A DNA stretch of 64,000 nt from Endomicrobium proavitum (GCF_001027545.1 NZ_CP009498.1:248001-312000), one strand, 5' to 3'. Positions 51,736 to 61,640 are shown, numbered from the stretch's first letter. Program-made: numbers and translations. The notes: generated by a model not told the origin, from the letters alone.

Positions 51736-53712
51736 TTATTTCAACTTTCTCTCAAAATTAAATTCAAAATCGTTTTGAAGCTGAATTTTGCCGGAATATG
51801 CGCCGAGCATGGTTTCAAAATAGGTTTTATTTGGTTTTATGTAAGATAAATCTATTATAAATTTTCTAATGCCCAACTTCTTTAGTTTTGATAATTTATT
51901 AAACAACATAACCGGATACTGCGGTAAAATTATTGTCTGCCCGTTTTTGTTTATAACTTTAAAATTATCTTTTTGCGATGAAAAATTTTCTTCCTGCCGC
52001 AAATCTTTATGAGGCGTCATTTTAGAAACCGCAAGCTGTGGAAACCCCGATAAGTAAAAAATTCCTTTGTCTGCTAAATTTTCTTTTGCCAAATCTGAAA
52101 TATTGTAAAAATCATCTTCGTAACTGAAAACAAAATTTTCTATTTTGCGCTTAAACAAAAAATTTGCCGCAAAAGAATTCAACGAGTATAAAAACGCTCC
52201 GGCATTTAGTTTTGCCGCAGCCGGACTATTTTTAAAAAACCGGAAATGTCCGATGTTGTTTAGAAAGAAGGTTTTGTTTTTCAGTTTATCAATAGCCGCT
52301 TGAAATTGCGGCAAATCCGCTTCGTCAATAAAGGCGGGCAGTTCAAAATAATTTATGTTTTTTAACGCGTCAATTTTAGAGAGGTTTTGTTTAGCCAGTG
52401 AAAAAATAGCATTTGTATTACCTGATGGCTGTAATATGTTAAGCCAGTTTAAATCGTCAATTTTTACAAATAATTTTTCTTCGGATTTTGCTTTTGCGTG
52501 TTTTGGTTTTGGTATTTCTTTTTCTTTAATCTCAAAATTTTGTTTTTCTATTATGGCTTCGGAAGTTATTTTTTTTAGCTTTTCTTCAAACTTTCCGTCC
52601 AGAGTTTTAAATAATTCCATTCCTGTCTTTAAATCGGCGGAGTTTGTTTCTATTTCATAAGCGTTGCCTGTTTTATTTAAGTTTAAAATGTTTACTTTGA
52701 AATACTTGTCGTTTTTAGAATCTGCGGCTTTTAATGTGTCGCCGGAGTTTATTTGAACATCCGTTTTAACTTGTATTTTCCCGTTTTGAAATGATATTTT
52801 TCCAATATACGCGCCTATTTGTTTGGATGTTTGCGGCGCAAAAATGTCGTCTGATTTCTTTATAAAATTAAACGTTGTTTTTGCTCTTGCAAAATCTTGT
52901 TCCAAAAGCGCGCGGGCTTGGTTTGCGGTTTGAATGCCGTCGTCGCTTGCAAGCATTTTATAAGCTTTAACGGTTTTGTAAACGTATTGAGGGCTTTTCA
53001 TTCTTCCTTCAATTTTTAACGATGAAACGCCGGATTGTTTTAACTCCCTTATATGCGCGGACAAATTTAAATCTTTGGGAGACATGTAAAAACCGCTTTT
53101 TGCGCCAATGTCATAACGCCGCCTGCACGGCTGCGCGCACATTCCGCGGTTTCCGCTTGCGCCGCCGATAAAACTTGACATTAAACAAACTCCGGAAACG
53201 CTAAAACACAGCGCTCCGTGAACAAAAACCTCAAGCTCTGCGTTTGTTTTTGAAGATATGCTTTTTATTTCCTGAAAAGATAATTCTCTTGCTAAAACTA
53301 TTCTTTTAAATCCCGCTTTTTGCGCTTCTAAAACGCCGTAGCTGTTGTGTATTGCCGCTTGCGTGCTTGCGTGAAGCTTTAGCTGAGGAAAATATTGCTT
53401 AACAATATTTGCAACGCCTAAATCTTGCGCTATCACGGCGTCTGCGCCGCAGGAAGCTATAAAATTTATTTGTTTTATTGCGTCGGAAAGCTCTTTTTGT
53501 TTTATAAGAGTGTTGAGGGCAACGTAAACTTTAACGTTATTTTTACGGGCAAAATTAACGCAGTCGTAAAATTGCGAACGCGTAAAATTTTGCGCTTTGC
53601 TTCTGGCGCTGAAATTTTCAAGACCAAGATAAATTGCGTCGGCTTGCGCCGCGACTGCAGCAATAAACGTTTCTTTAGAGCCCGCCGGAGCTAAAATTTC
53701 TAAATTATTCAT
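51736..53712 (-). CDS. U32-family protein (RlhA/YegQ-type RNA hydroxylation factor)
   Basis: A 658-residue protein with the U32 signature EVFVHGALCFSVSGVCLMSSF ... GNRGMCAQPCRRRY near 165-200 (cysteines for a probable iron-sulfur cluster) and a long C-terminal extension as in RlhA. E. coli relatives hydroxylate 23S rRNA or tRNA; older annotations say collagenase-like peptidase. Which RNA is modified here is unknown. The start codon is 6 bases after an extended -10, TGCTATAAT (minus strand 53727-53719), suggesting a leaderless transcript. Confidence 0.87.
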   Translation of the reverse strand: MNNLEILAPAGSKETFIAAVAAQADAIYLGLENFSARSKAQNFTRSQFYDCVNFARKNNVKVYVALNTLIKQKELSDAIKQINFIASCGADAVIAQDLGVANIVKQYFPQLKLHASTQAAIHNSYGVLEAQKAGFKRIVLARELSFQEIKSISSKTNAELEVFVHGALCFSVSGVCLMSSFIGGASGNRGMCAQPCRRRYDIGAKSGFYMSPKDLNLSAHIRELKQSGVSSLKIEGRMKSPQYVYKTVKAYKMLASDDGIQTANQARALLEQDFARAKTTFNFIKKSDDIFAPQTSKQIGAYIGKISFQNGKIQVKTDVQINSGDTLKAADSKNDKYFKVNILNLNKTGNAYEIETNSADLKTGMELFKTLDGKFEEKLKKITSEAIIEKQNFEIKEKEIPKPKHAKAKSEEKLFVKIDDLNWLNILQPSGNTNAIFSLAKQNLSKIDALKNINYFELPAFIDEADLPQFQAAIDKLKNKTFFLNNIGHFRFFKNSPAAAKLNAGAFLYSLNSFAANFLFKRKIENFVFSYEDDFYNISDLAKENLADKGIFYLSGFPQLAVSKMTPHKDLRQEENFSSQKDNFKVINKNGQTIILPQYPVMLFNKLSKLKKLGIRKFIIDLSYIKPNKTYFETMLGAYSGKIQLQNDFEFNFERKLK

Positions 53713-53777
53713 AAAATTATTATAGCAAAACGGTTCAAAAACTTATATAATTTAAAAAATATTAATCGGAGAAAGAT

Positions 53778-54740
53778 ATGGCAAAAAAAATAGGCATTAT
53801 AACTTCCGGCGGAGACGCTCCCGGAATGAACGCCGCAGTAAGAGCGGTTGTCAGATACGGCATTTCTCTCGGATATCAAATGGTTGGCATAAGACGCGGG
53901 TTTAAAGGTCTTTTAGAGGACGATTTTGCAACGCTTACGCTTCGCAGCGTCAGCGGAATAATAAATACCGGCGGCACGTTTTTACATACCGGAAGATGTC
54001 CTGAAACAAAAACAAAAGCCGGAATGAACAGAGCCGTGCGGACAATAAAAGAATTAGACTTGTCCGGTCTTATAATAATCGGCGGAGACGGCTCTCTTGC
54101 CGCCGGAAACGCGCTTACAAAATTCGGCGTAAAAGTTGTAAACATTCCCGCATCTATAGACAACGATATTTACGGAACAGACGAAACCATAGGTTACGAC
54201 ACGGCGTTAAACACCGCGGTGGAAGCCATAGACAAAATAAGAGATACGGCGACAAGCCACGACAGAATTTTTGTCGTTGAAATTATGGGAAGAGAACACG
54301 GCTTTTTAACTTTAGACGTGGGCATTGCCGCAGGCTGCGAGTTTATAGTTGTTCCGGAAATGAAGCCAAACATGAAAAAACTTGCCTTAGAACTTACCAA
54401 AGGAAAAGAAAGAGGAAAAACTTCCGAAATTATAGCTTTTGCGGAAGGTTACGGCTGTTCCGACGATTTTGCCGACGAAATTGCAAAACTTACGGGGCTT
54501 GAAGTGCGCGTAAGCAATTTAGGATATATTCAGCGCGGCGGAAGACCTACCGCAAGAACGAGAATTTTAGCTTCAAAATTCGGAGTTGAAGCGATGAAAC
54601 TTTTCCACGCCGGAAAATACAACAGACTTGTCGGCATAACAAACGGTAAAATTACGTCGGCGCCCATACAGAGCGTAATTAAACGCGAGAAAAAATTTAA
54701 CGAAGCGGAATTTAAATTGTTGAGAACGCTTTCGGTATAA
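53778..54740 (+). CDS. pfkA: ATP-dependent 6-phosphofructokinase
   Basis: Key glycolytic kinase, 320 residues. [15 protein letters not shown] at 11-25, nucleotide site GGDGS near 101-105 (Gly at the position that is Asp in PPi-dependent enzymes, so ATP is the likely donor), catalytic PASIDNDI near 123 and [10 protein letters not shown] near 165. CGGAGAAAG precedes the ATG. tyrS follows after 25 bases. Confidence 0.96.
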   Translation: MAKKIGIITSGGDAPGMNAAVRAVVRYGISLGYQMVGIRRGFKGLLEDDFATLTLRSVSGIINTGGTFLHTGRCPETKTKAGMNRAVRTIKELDLSGLIIIGGDGSLAAGNALTKFGVKVVNIPASIDNDIYGTDETIGYDTALNTAVEAIDKIRDTATSHDRIFVVEIMGREHGFLTLDVGIAAGCEFIVVPEMKPNMKKLALELTKGKERGKTSEIIAFAEGYGCSDDFADEIAKLTGLEVRVSNLGYIQRGGRPTARTRILASKFGVEAMKLFHAGKYNRLVGITNGKITSAPIQSVIKREKKFNEAEFKLLRTLSV

Positions 54741-54765
54741 ACGATATTCGGGAGTTAAGAAATTT

Positions 54766-55914
54766 ATGACAGACGCGCTTGATAAAATTAGACGAGGCAC
54801 AAACGAAATAATATCCGTTGACGAGCTTAAGAAAAAGCTTGCAAGCGGGAAAAAGTTGAGAGTAAAACTCGGCGTTGACCCGACCGCTCCGGATTTGCAT
54901 CTTGGGCATACGGTTATTATCAATAAGCTTAAAACTTTTCAAGATTTGGGGCATCAGGTTGTTTTTTTAATCGGCGATTTTACGGCAAGTATCGGCGACC
55001 CGTCGGGGCGTTCCGAAACAAGACCAATGATGACCGACGAACAAATTGCCGCAAATATTAAAACTTACACCACGCAGGTTTTTAAAATTCTTGACGAAAG
55101 CAAAACCGAAGTTGTTTACAACAGCAAATGGTTAAACGAGCTGGGCATAAAGGGTTTGCTTGGGCTGGCGTCAAGAAATACCGTTGCGCAAATGCTTGTT
55201 AGAGACGATTTTGAAAAAAGATATAAAGAAGACAAACCCATAAGCATAGTTGAATTTATGTATCCTATGCTTCAGGCTTACGATTCCGTAGCGTTAAAAG
55301 CGGACGTTGAGCTTGGCGGAAACGACCAAAAATTTAATTTATTGCTTGGCAGAGACATGCAAAGAGATTACGGACAGGAAGCGCAGGTCGTTATCACAAT
55401 GCCGCTTCTTGAGGGAACCGACGGCGTAAAAAAAATGTCAAAGTCTTACAATAATTATATAGCTTTAAACGACGCGCCAAAAGATATGTTTGGAAAAATA
55501 ATGTCGGTTTCCGACGAGCTGATGTATAAATATTACGAACTTTTAACGCAGGCGGATTTAAAAACAATTAAAACTTTACATCCTAAAGAAGCAAAAATAG
55601 CCTTGGCTTTGGAAATTACCGAAAGGTATCACGGCAAAGTTGAAGCGCAAAAAGCCAAAGAAGAGTTTGAAAAAGTTTTTGCAAAAAAAGATATTCCCGA
55701 CGATATTGAAGAGTTTAAAATTAATTTGGCAATAAAACTTGCGGATTTGCTCGTTAATAGCGGTATGGTTTCAAGCAAAAACGAAGCCAGGCGTTTAATT
55801 GAGCAGGGCGGGGTTAAAATAGATTCGCAAAAAGTTTCGCAGGACGTTGAAATTAAACCCGGGAAATCTTTCATTTTGCAGGCGGGAAAAAGAAAGTTTA
55901 AAAAAATAGTCTAA
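54766..55914 (+). CDS. tyrS: Tyrosine--tRNA ligase
   Basis: Class I synthetase, 382 residues. HIGH-type DLHLGHTV near 44-51, KMSKS in [12 protein letters not shown] near 222-233, C-terminal S4 domain ([21 protein letters not shown]). Sequence type resembles the second bacterial TyrRS class (TyrZ-like), shorter at the C-terminus than E. coli TyrS. Confidence 0.95.
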   Translation: MTDALDKIRRGTNEIISVDELKKKLASGKKLRVKLGVDPTAPDLHLGHTVIINKLKTFQDLGHQVVFLIGDFTASIGDPSGRSETRPMMTDEQIAANIKTYTTQVFKILDESKTEVVYNSKWLNELGIKGLLGLASRNTVAQMLVRDDFEKRYKEDKPISIVEFMYPMLQAYDSVALKADVELGGNDQKFNLLLGRDMQRDYGQEAQVVITMPLLEGTDGVKKMSKSYNNYIALNDAPKDMFGKIMSVSDELMYKYYELLTQADLKTIKTLHPKEAKIALALEITERYHGKVEAQKAKEEFEKVFAKKDIPDDIEEFKINLAIKLADLLVNSGMVSSKNEARRLIEQGGVKIDSQKVSQDVEIKPGKSFILQAGKRKFKKIV

Positions 55915-55923
55915 ATTAAGGAG

Positions 55924-56535
55924 ATGAAAATGAATTTTAAAAAAGCTGTCGCGTTTGTTTTTGCAGGTGTTGTCGCATTGTCTCTTGCGTCATGTTCCTC
56001 AACAAAAGTTACAAGAGTAGATTCCGGCGAAGTAATTGATTTAAGCGGAAATTGGAACGATACGGATTCTCAGCAGGTTTCGCAGGAAATGATAACGGAA
56101 TCTCTTACGTATCCGTGGTATGCGCAGTTTGCCGCCGAACATAAAAGCGTAAAACCAAGAGTTATTATAGGGTCAGTATTAAATAAAACCGAAGAACATA
56201 TTTCTACGGAAACTTTTATAAAAGATCTTGAAAGAAACCTTATAAATAACGGCAAAGTAACTTTTGTCGCCTCAAAAGATCAGAGAGAAGAAATTAGAGC
56301 CGAAAGAGCCGATCAGGCTGTAAACTCTAAAAACGCAAAAAAGCAGCAGAACGAATCCGCCGCGGATTTTATGCTTAAAGGGCAGATAAATTCTATTTTT
56401 GACTCCAACGGAAAAGATAAACTTAAATACTATCAGGTTGAGCTTGAAATTATAGATATGGAATCAAACGAAACCGTATGGGTAGGTCAGAAAAAAATAA
56501 AAAAAGTGATATCTAAATCTTCGTATAAATCTTAA
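55924..56535 (+). CDS. LpoB-like lipoprotein (penicillin-binding protein activator)
   Basis: A 203-residue lipoprotein (signal with lipobox LASC, Cys at about 24) and an LpoB/CsgG-like fold: KPRVIIGSVLNKTEEHISTETFIKDLERNLIN, ADFMLKGQINSI, YYQVELEIIDMESNETVW. LpoB stimulates PBP1B in enterobacteria. Start ATG 55924 or 55930. It pairs with the COG3014-type gene 5 bases downstream, a linkage seen in other bacteria. Confidence 0.8.
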   Translation: MKMNFKKAVAFVFAGVVALSLASCSSTKVTRVDSGEVIDLSGNWNDTDSQQVSQEMITESLTYPWYAQFAAEHKSVKPRVIIGSVLNKTEEHISTETFIKDLERNLINNGKVTFVASKDQREEIRAERADQAVNSKNAKKQQNESAADFMLKGQINSIFDSNGKDKLKYYQVELEIIDMESNETVWVGQKKIKKVISKSSYKS

Positions 56536-56540
56536 ACTAA

Positions 56541-57992
56541 ATGTTAAAAGGTTTTTTTAAAACCATAAAAGCGCATTCGCCGGTTACAGCGTTATTGTTT
56601 ATTTCAATAATGTTTATCTTTGGCGGGTGCGCTTCCAATATGACGTCTTATTATTCCGATTTAAGAAAAGTTATAGATAAGCAAGATTACGCCGCCGCGG
56701 CAAAACTTGTGGATAAATCAAAAAGCGTTTACGGCGACAAAAATATTCTTCTCTATTATCTTGACTACGGAACAGTTCAGCATTTTGCCCGCAATTTTGA
56801 CCAAAGCAGCAAAAGTTTTGAAAGCGCAAAAAATAAGTTTGAAGAAAATTACACAAAAAGTATTTCCGCCGGCGCTGCGTCTATGGTTTTTAACGATACC
56901 GCTTTGCCGTATTACGGGGAAGATTTTGAAAGAGTTTACATATCGGTTTTTGAATCTTTAAATTACGTTTTGTCCGGCGAAGATAACGAATCTGTGGTAG
57001 AAGCCCGCCAAACAGATTCGCTTTTTAAAACTTTCGGCGCGCAGTCAAATTATAAAAATTTTTATAAAGACGACGGATTTATAAGATACTTTATGGGTCT
57101 TATTTATGAAAACGCGGGTTATTTAAACGACGCGCATATTTCATACTACGCGGCTCTTAAAGCGTATAAAAACGGCGTTGTAAAAATAGCGCCGCCGCAA
57201 GATTTGATAAACGACGCGTATAATTCCGCTTTAGCTTTGGGTTTTAGCGACAGGGCCGCAGAAATAAAATCGTCTTATCCGCAGGCTGTAAAAAAGAATG
57301 CGCCTAAAGGTTACGGCGAGTGCATAATTATAGATTACAACGGTTTTATTCCAAAAAAAATAGACAACGTCATAGAGTTTGCGTTTTTTGATATATGGCC
57401 TTACGTAAGCCAGACAAAAATTGACGACGAAGCGGAAGCTAAAGAATTTCAGACGGCAAAATCCGTTACGTTATCGGCTTTTGCGAAAGATTACGTTAAA
57501 GTCGCTTTTCCCGTTTATCAGGATATTCCGAACGAAATTAAAAATTTTATAGTTGTTACCGATGTTGTTGCAGATGACGGTCGCGTGAAAAAATCTTATA
57601 TGGCGCAGGACATGTCGGCGCTTGCAAAAAAAGTTCTTGACGATCAAAAAGCAAAAACTTACGTAAAAACTCTTGCAAGAGCCGCGGTAAAATATGTAAC
57701 CGGCAAAGCGGTTTCAAAGGTTGTCCAAGACAGCACTTCTTCCGAAGGCTGGGGCGCTTTAACTCAAATAGTTTTTAACGTTGCGAACTCTCTTTCCGAA
57801 ACGGCAGACAAAAGAGGCTGGAACACGCTGCCCGCAAATATTCTTATGTCGCGCTTCTATTTGCCGGAAGGCGAAAATAAAATAACAATAAAATTCAGAA
57901 ATGCCGATGCGGAAATTGTTGAAGAAAGAGAATTTGTTGTAAATATAAATTCCGAAAGAAAAAATTTTATTTATTTAAGAAGCGGGAAATAA
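56541..57992 (+). CDS. COG3014-family lipoprotein
   Basis: A 483-residue lipoprotein: hydrophobic segment TALLFISIMFIFGGC with lipobox Cys near 30, TPR-like helical region with DKQDYAAAAKLVDKS and ALAYYLDYGT-like repeats, then a basic globular part with GYGECIIIDYNGFIPKK. Function unknown; position after the LpoB-like gene suggests a cell-envelope or peptidoglycan-related complex. Confidence 0.78.
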   Translation: MLKGFFKTIKAHSPVTALLFISIMFIFGGCASNMTSYYSDLRKVIDKQDYAAAAKLVDKSKSVYGDKNILLYYLDYGTVQHFARNFDQSSKSFESAKNKFEENYTKSISAGAASMVFNDTALPYYGEDFERVYISVFESLNYVLSGEDNESVVEARQTDSLFKTFGAQSNYKNFYKDDGFIRYFMGLIYENAGYLNDAHISYYAALKAYKNGVVKIAPPQDLINDAYNSALALGFSDRAAEIKSSYPQAVKKNAPKGYGECIIIDYNGFIPKKIDNVIEFAFFDIWPYVSQTKIDDEAEAKEFQTAKSVTLSAFAKDYVKVAFPVYQDIPNEIKNFIVVTDVVADDGRVKKSYMAQDMSALAKKVLDDQKAKTYVKTLARAAVKYVTGKAVSKVVQDSTSSEGWGALTQIVFNVANSLSETADKRGWNTLPANILMSRFYLPEGENKITIKFRNADAEIVEEREFVVNINSERKNFIYLRSGK

Positions 57993-58099
57993 CGGCAATT
58001 AGTAATGAGCAATTGTTGTGTTGCGCAAAGCGCAACTTATAATAGATTTTGCTTCGCAAAATACATAAATTACTAATTACTCATTGCTAATTAATAACT
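57993..58099. repeat. Inverted repeat with AATTAGTAATGAGCAATT units
   Basis: GGCAATTAGTAATGAGCAATTG at the left is complementary to the AATTACTCATTGCTAATT end. Inner hairpins GTTGCGC-AAA-GCGCAAC and ATTTTGC-TTC-GCAAAAT. It lies directly upstream of the nfnA promoter. Confidence 0.8.
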
Positions 58100-58109
58100 G
58101 TCGTTTTTG

Positions 58110-58118
58110 TGGTATAAT
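58110..58118 (+). promoter_or_regulatory. Extended -10 promoter of nfnA
   Basis: TGGTATAAT ends 6 bases before the nfnA ATG, so transcription would begin at the start codon. No -35 at the usual distance. Confidence 0.6.
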
Positions 58119-58124
58119 AAAAAA

Positions 58125-58982
58125 ATGTTTAAAATCGTAAGCAGAGAAGTTGTCGGTCCAAATTTAATAAGTTTAAGAATTTATGCTCCTCAAATTGCCG
58201 AAAGCGCAAGGGCGGGGCAATTTGTGATATTTAGGATAGACGAGTTCGGCGAAAGAGTTCCTTTAACTATCGCCGGCGCAGACGCGCAGACAGGGCTTGT
58301 GCGAATTATTTTTCAAACCATCGGAAAAACTACTTTTAAACTTGCGCTGCTAAACGCAGGCGATTGCATAAGAGATTTTGCAGGACCTTTCGGAACGCCT
58401 ACGGAAATAAAAAAATACGGCGTTGTTGCCGCGGTAGCAGGCGGAGTGGGCGCAGCCGAAGTTCTTCCCGTTATAAACGCGTTAAAGCAGTCTGAAAATA
58501 AGGTTATAGCCATAACGGGCGCAAGGTGTAAAGATTTGCTTATTCTTGAAGAAGAAATAAAAGCCGCAAGCGACGAATTTTTAGTTTCCACAAACGACGG
58601 CAGCTGCGGTGTGAGGGGAATTGTAACGGACGTCCTTAAAAACGTTTTCAATTCGCAAAAAATAGATATGGTTTACGCCATAGGCCCTGTGCCCATGATG
58701 CAGGCTGTTGCGGATATAACGAAAGAAAAAAATATAAAAACGCTCGTCTCTTTAAACCCTATAATGGTTGACGGCACGGGCATGTGCGGTTCGTGCAGGG
58801 TAACCGTTGGCGGTAAAACAAAGTTTGTATGCGTTGACGGGCCGGAGTTTGACGGGCATCTTATAAACTGGAACGAACTTATTTCAAGACTTGCGCTTTT
58901 TAAAGACGCTGAAAAAACCGCGCTTGAAGAGTTTAAAAAAAGCGGACAACATCATCCGGAGTGCAAATGCCGCCAAGAATAA
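58125..58982 (+). CDS. nfnA: NfnA-type ferredoxin:NADP oxidoreductase FAD/2Fe-2S subunit
   Basis: A 286-residue flavoprotein of the ferredoxin-NADP reductase fold: FAD-binding RVPLTIAGAD (about 45-54), NAD-binding GGVGAAEVLPVINAL, and a C-terminal 2Fe-2S cluster CGSCRVTVGGKTKFVCVDGPEF. With NfnB it forms the electron-bifurcating NADH-dependent ferredoxin:NADP+ transhydrogenase. Also annotated SudB. ATG 58125 follows an extended -10 by 6 bases. Overlaps nfnB by 16 bases. Confidence 0.88.
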   Translation: MFKIVSREVVGPNLISLRIYAPQIAESARAGQFVIFRIDEFGERVPLTIAGADAQTGLVRIIFQTIGKTTFKLALLNAGDCIRDFAGPFGTPTEIKKYGVVAAVAGGVGAAEVLPVINALKQSENKVIAITGARCKDLLILEEEIKAASDEFLVSTNDGSCGVRGIVTDVLKNVFNSQKIDMVYAIGPVPMMQAVADITKEKNIKTLVSLNPIMVDGTGMCGSCRVTVGGKTKFVCVDGPEFDGHLINWNELISRLALFKDAEKTALEEFKKSGQHHPECKCRQE

Positions 58983-60382
58983 AAATGCCCGAAAGGGCGC
59001 CCGACATAAGAAATAAAGATTTTAAACAGGTAAATACCGGCTACACGGCGGAAGAATCTGTTGCCGAAGCCAAAAGGTGTTTGCAATGCCCAAATTCGTC
59101 GTGCGTTAAAGGTTGTCCGGTAGAAATAAATATTCCCGGGTTTATTAAAAAACTTGCCGAAGGAAATGCCCCGGCAGCCATAGAAATTTTAAAGGAAAAA
59201 AATAATCTTCCCGCTGTTTGCGGACGCGTTTGTCCTCAGGAAACGCAATGCGAAAAACATTGCATACTTGCCAAAAAAGGCGAAAGCATAGCCATAGGAA
59301 ATTTGGAAAGATACGCCGCGGACTTTAAACTGCAAAGCTTGCCGCATTGCAGCGGCGAAGCCGCGAAGGCAGAGAAAAATTCTCAATTCTCAACTCTCAA
59401 TTCTAAATTGCCGTTAAAAGTTGCCGTCGTCGGTTCCGGCCCTGCGGGGCTTGCTTGCGCGGGAGATTTGGCTAAACTCGGTTATGATGTTACTGTGTTT
59501 GAATCGCTGCATGATACAGGCGGAGTTTTGCGTTACGGAATTCCTGAATTCAGACTTCCTAAAAAAGTTTTAGATTCGGAAATAGATTATCTGAAAAATC
59601 TCGGCGTTCGGTTTGTTTTGAATACTTTAATAGGAAGAACAAAAACGGTTAAAAGGCTTTTTGACGAAGGATATAAGGCGGTTTTTGTAGGCGTAGGCGC
59701 CGGGCTTCCCATATTTTTGGGAGTTGAAGGCGAAAATTTAAATCACGTATATTCCGCTAACGAATTTTTAGTGCGCGTAAATTTAATGCGCGCTTATGAA
59801 TTTCCAAAATATGATACGCCTGTTTATAAAGGCAAAAACGTTGTAGTTGTCGGCGGGGGAAATACCGCTATGGATTCCGCAAGAACGGCTCTTCGTCTTG
59901 GCGCGCAAAGCGTTAAGCTTGTTTACAGAAGATCCGAAAACGAAATGCCGGCAAGGCTTGAAGAAAGAATTCACGCAAAAGAAGAAGGCGTTGAATTTAT
60001 AACTCTTACAAACCCCGTAAAGTTTATAGCCGGTCAAAATCGCTGCGTTGCAGGCGCAGAATGCGTTAAAATGGAACTTGGCGAACCGGATGCGTCCGGA
60101 AGAAGACGTCCGAAAAAAATTGAAAACTCAAATTTTATAATAGAAAGCGATATGGTTGTTTTGGCTTTAGGGCTTAACCCCAACCCCGTGCTTGCGTCTC
60201 TTACCGACGGGTTAAATACCGATAAAGACGGATACATTGAAATAGACGAAAATTTTATGACTTCGCTTAACGGCGTTTTTGCCGGCGGAGATATAGCCGG
60301 CGGCGACACGGTTATCCAAGCCATGGGAATGGGCAAAAAATCAGCAAAAAACATTCACGAATATTTGCAAAGGTTTTTATGA
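58967..60382 (+). CDS. nfnB: NfnB-type NADPH-binding subunit (glutamate synthase small-chain-like)
   Basis: A 471-residue flavoprotein: N-terminal cysteine clusters (CLQCPNSSCVKGCP and CGRVCPQETQCEKHC, 4Fe-4S), FAD fold VVGSGPAGLACAGDLAKLG near 155 and NADPH fold VVGGGNTAMDSARTALRLGA near 300. Same family as GltD; following nfnA makes NfnB the likely identity. Residues about 137-148 (EKNSQFSTLNSK) are encoded by an intergenic-type repeat. ATG 58967 has GGAG upstream. Overlaps hydF by 4 bases. Confidence 0.88.
   Translation: MPPRIKMPERAPDIRNKDFKQVNTGYTAEESVAEAKRCLQCPNSSCVKGCPVEINIPGFIKKLAEGNAPAAIEILKEKNNLPAVCGRVCPQETQCEKHCILAKKGESIAIGNLERYAADFKLQSLPHCSGEAAKAEKNSQFSTLNSKLPLKVAVVGSGPAGLACAGDLAKLGYDVTVFESLHDTGGVLRYGIPEFRLPKKVLDSEIDYLKNLGVRFVLNTLIGRTKTVKRLFDEGYKAVFVGVGAGLPIFLGVEGENLNHVYSANEFLVRVNLMRAYEFPKYDTPVYKGKNVVVVGGGNTAMDSARTALRLGAQSVKLVYRRSENEMPARLEERIHAKEEGVEFITLTNPVKFIAGQNRCVAGAECVKMELGEPDASGRRRPKKIENSNFIIESDMVVLALGLNPNPVLASLTDGLNTDKDGYIEIDENFMTSLNGVFAGGDIAGGDTVIQAMGMGKKSAKNIHEYLQRFL
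59372..59408. repeat. Intergenic-type repeat segment inside nfnB
   Basis: Contains AAAAATTCTCAATTCTCAAC and CTCAATTC, the complement of the AATTGAGAATT repeat at 44777-44813. It leaves the reading frame open. Confidence 0.75.
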
Positions 60383-61605
60383 AAGCTCTAACAATTCAAA
60401 TAGGCATATTCGGCAAAACAAACGTCGGCAAATCTTCGCTTATGAACTTTATGACAAACCAAAGCGCGTCTATAGTTTCTGAGATTGCCGGCACTACTAC
60501 CGACGTTGTCTGGAAAAATATGGAGCTTAATCCTTTAGGTCCGGTAACGCTTTTTGATACGGCGGGCATTGACGATAAATCCGTGCTTGGCGGCGCAAGA
60601 ATAGAAAAAACGCAGAGAGCTTTTGACTCGTCGGACGTAGTTATTTTAATGTGCGAAGCGGATAGATTTGATAACTTTGAAGAAGAAATTATTAAAGAAG
60701 CGCAAAAAAGAAATACTCCCGTAATAGTTGTTATAAGTAAGACGGATTTAAAAACTCCCGACGATAAATTTATAGAAAAAATACAAAAATACGCTACCGG
60801 CATTTTATTTTTTTCCGCGTTAACTTCAAACAGAGATAATTTTCTCAACGCTTTAAAAAAAATTCTTGTTGACGCGCTTCCCGAGAATTTTATTGAAAAT
60901 TATCTGTCGTTAAGAAATATTGTAAAAAAAGACGATACGGTTGTTTTGGTTATGCCCATTGATTTGGGCGCTCCAAAAGGCAAAATTATTATGCCGCAAA
61001 TTCAGACGACAAGACATATTTTAGATTTAAACGCCTGCGCTTACACCGTGCAAGACAGCGAATATAAAACCGCGTTAAATAATCTTAAAACAAAACCGGT
61101 TCTTGCAATAACGGATTCTCAAGCCGTAAAAAAAGTTGCCGCCGATACTCCGACGGATATTAAACTTACAACCTTCTCAACTATTTATGCAGCGGATAAA
61201 TCCGACATTGTTGAAATGGCAAAAGGCGCGGCGGTTATTAACAATCTTAAAACCGGAGATAAAGTTTTAATTTCCGAAGCCTGCACGCACCACGCGTCCG
61301 CCGACGATATAGGCAGAGTAAAAATTCCAAAATGGCTTAATGAATTTACAAGGCAAAATATTGAAATAAAATACGTTCACGGGCAGGATTATCCCTCAAA
61401 TTTGAAAGATTATAAACTTATTATACATTGCGGCGCGTGCACGTTAAACAGAAAAGGCATGCTTGCGCGGTTAAATAAAGCCGCAGAAGCCGGCGTTCCC
61501 ATAACAAATTACGGCATCGCGATATCTGTTTTCCACGGAGTAATAGAAAAAGTTCTTGAAGTTTTCCCCGAAGCGCTTAAAGCTTACAAAGACAGCGTTA
61601 AGTAA
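60379..61605 (+). CDS. hydF: [FeFe]-hydrogenase maturation GTPase HydF
   Basis: A 408-residue protein: GTPase domain with G1 GIFGKTNVGKSSLM (8-21), G2 T-rich switch, G3 DTAGIDD, G4 SKTD; then the dimerisation region and a C-terminal iron-sulfur domain with ACTHH (near 294) and HCGACTLNRKG (near 351-361). HydF is the scaffold that carries the 2Fe subcluster to HydA. It is in one operon with nfnAB (ATGA overlap). hydE is about 20 kb away on the other strand. Confidence 0.95.
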   Translation: MKALTIQIGIFGKTNVGKSSLMNFMTNQSASIVSEIAGTTTDVVWKNMELNPLGPVTLFDTAGIDDKSVLGGARIEKTQRAFDSSDVVILMCEADRFDNFEEEIIKEAQKRNTPVIVVISKTDLKTPDDKFIEKIQKYATGILFFSALTSNRDNFLNALKKILVDALPENFIENYLSLRNIVKKDDTVVLVMPIDLGAPKGKIIMPQIQTTRHILDLNACAYTVQDSEYKTALNNLKTKPVLAITDSQAVKKVAADTPTDIKLTTFSTIYAADKSDIVEMAKGAAVINNLKTGDKVLISEACTHHASADDIGRVKIPKWLNEFTRQNIEIKYVHGQDYPSNLKDYKLIIHCGACTLNRKGMLARLNKAAEAGVPITNYGIAISVFHGVIEKVLEVFPEALKAYKDSVK

Positions 61606-61640
61606 TATTAACTTCACTCTTCAAATCCCGCTCTTTTTTC

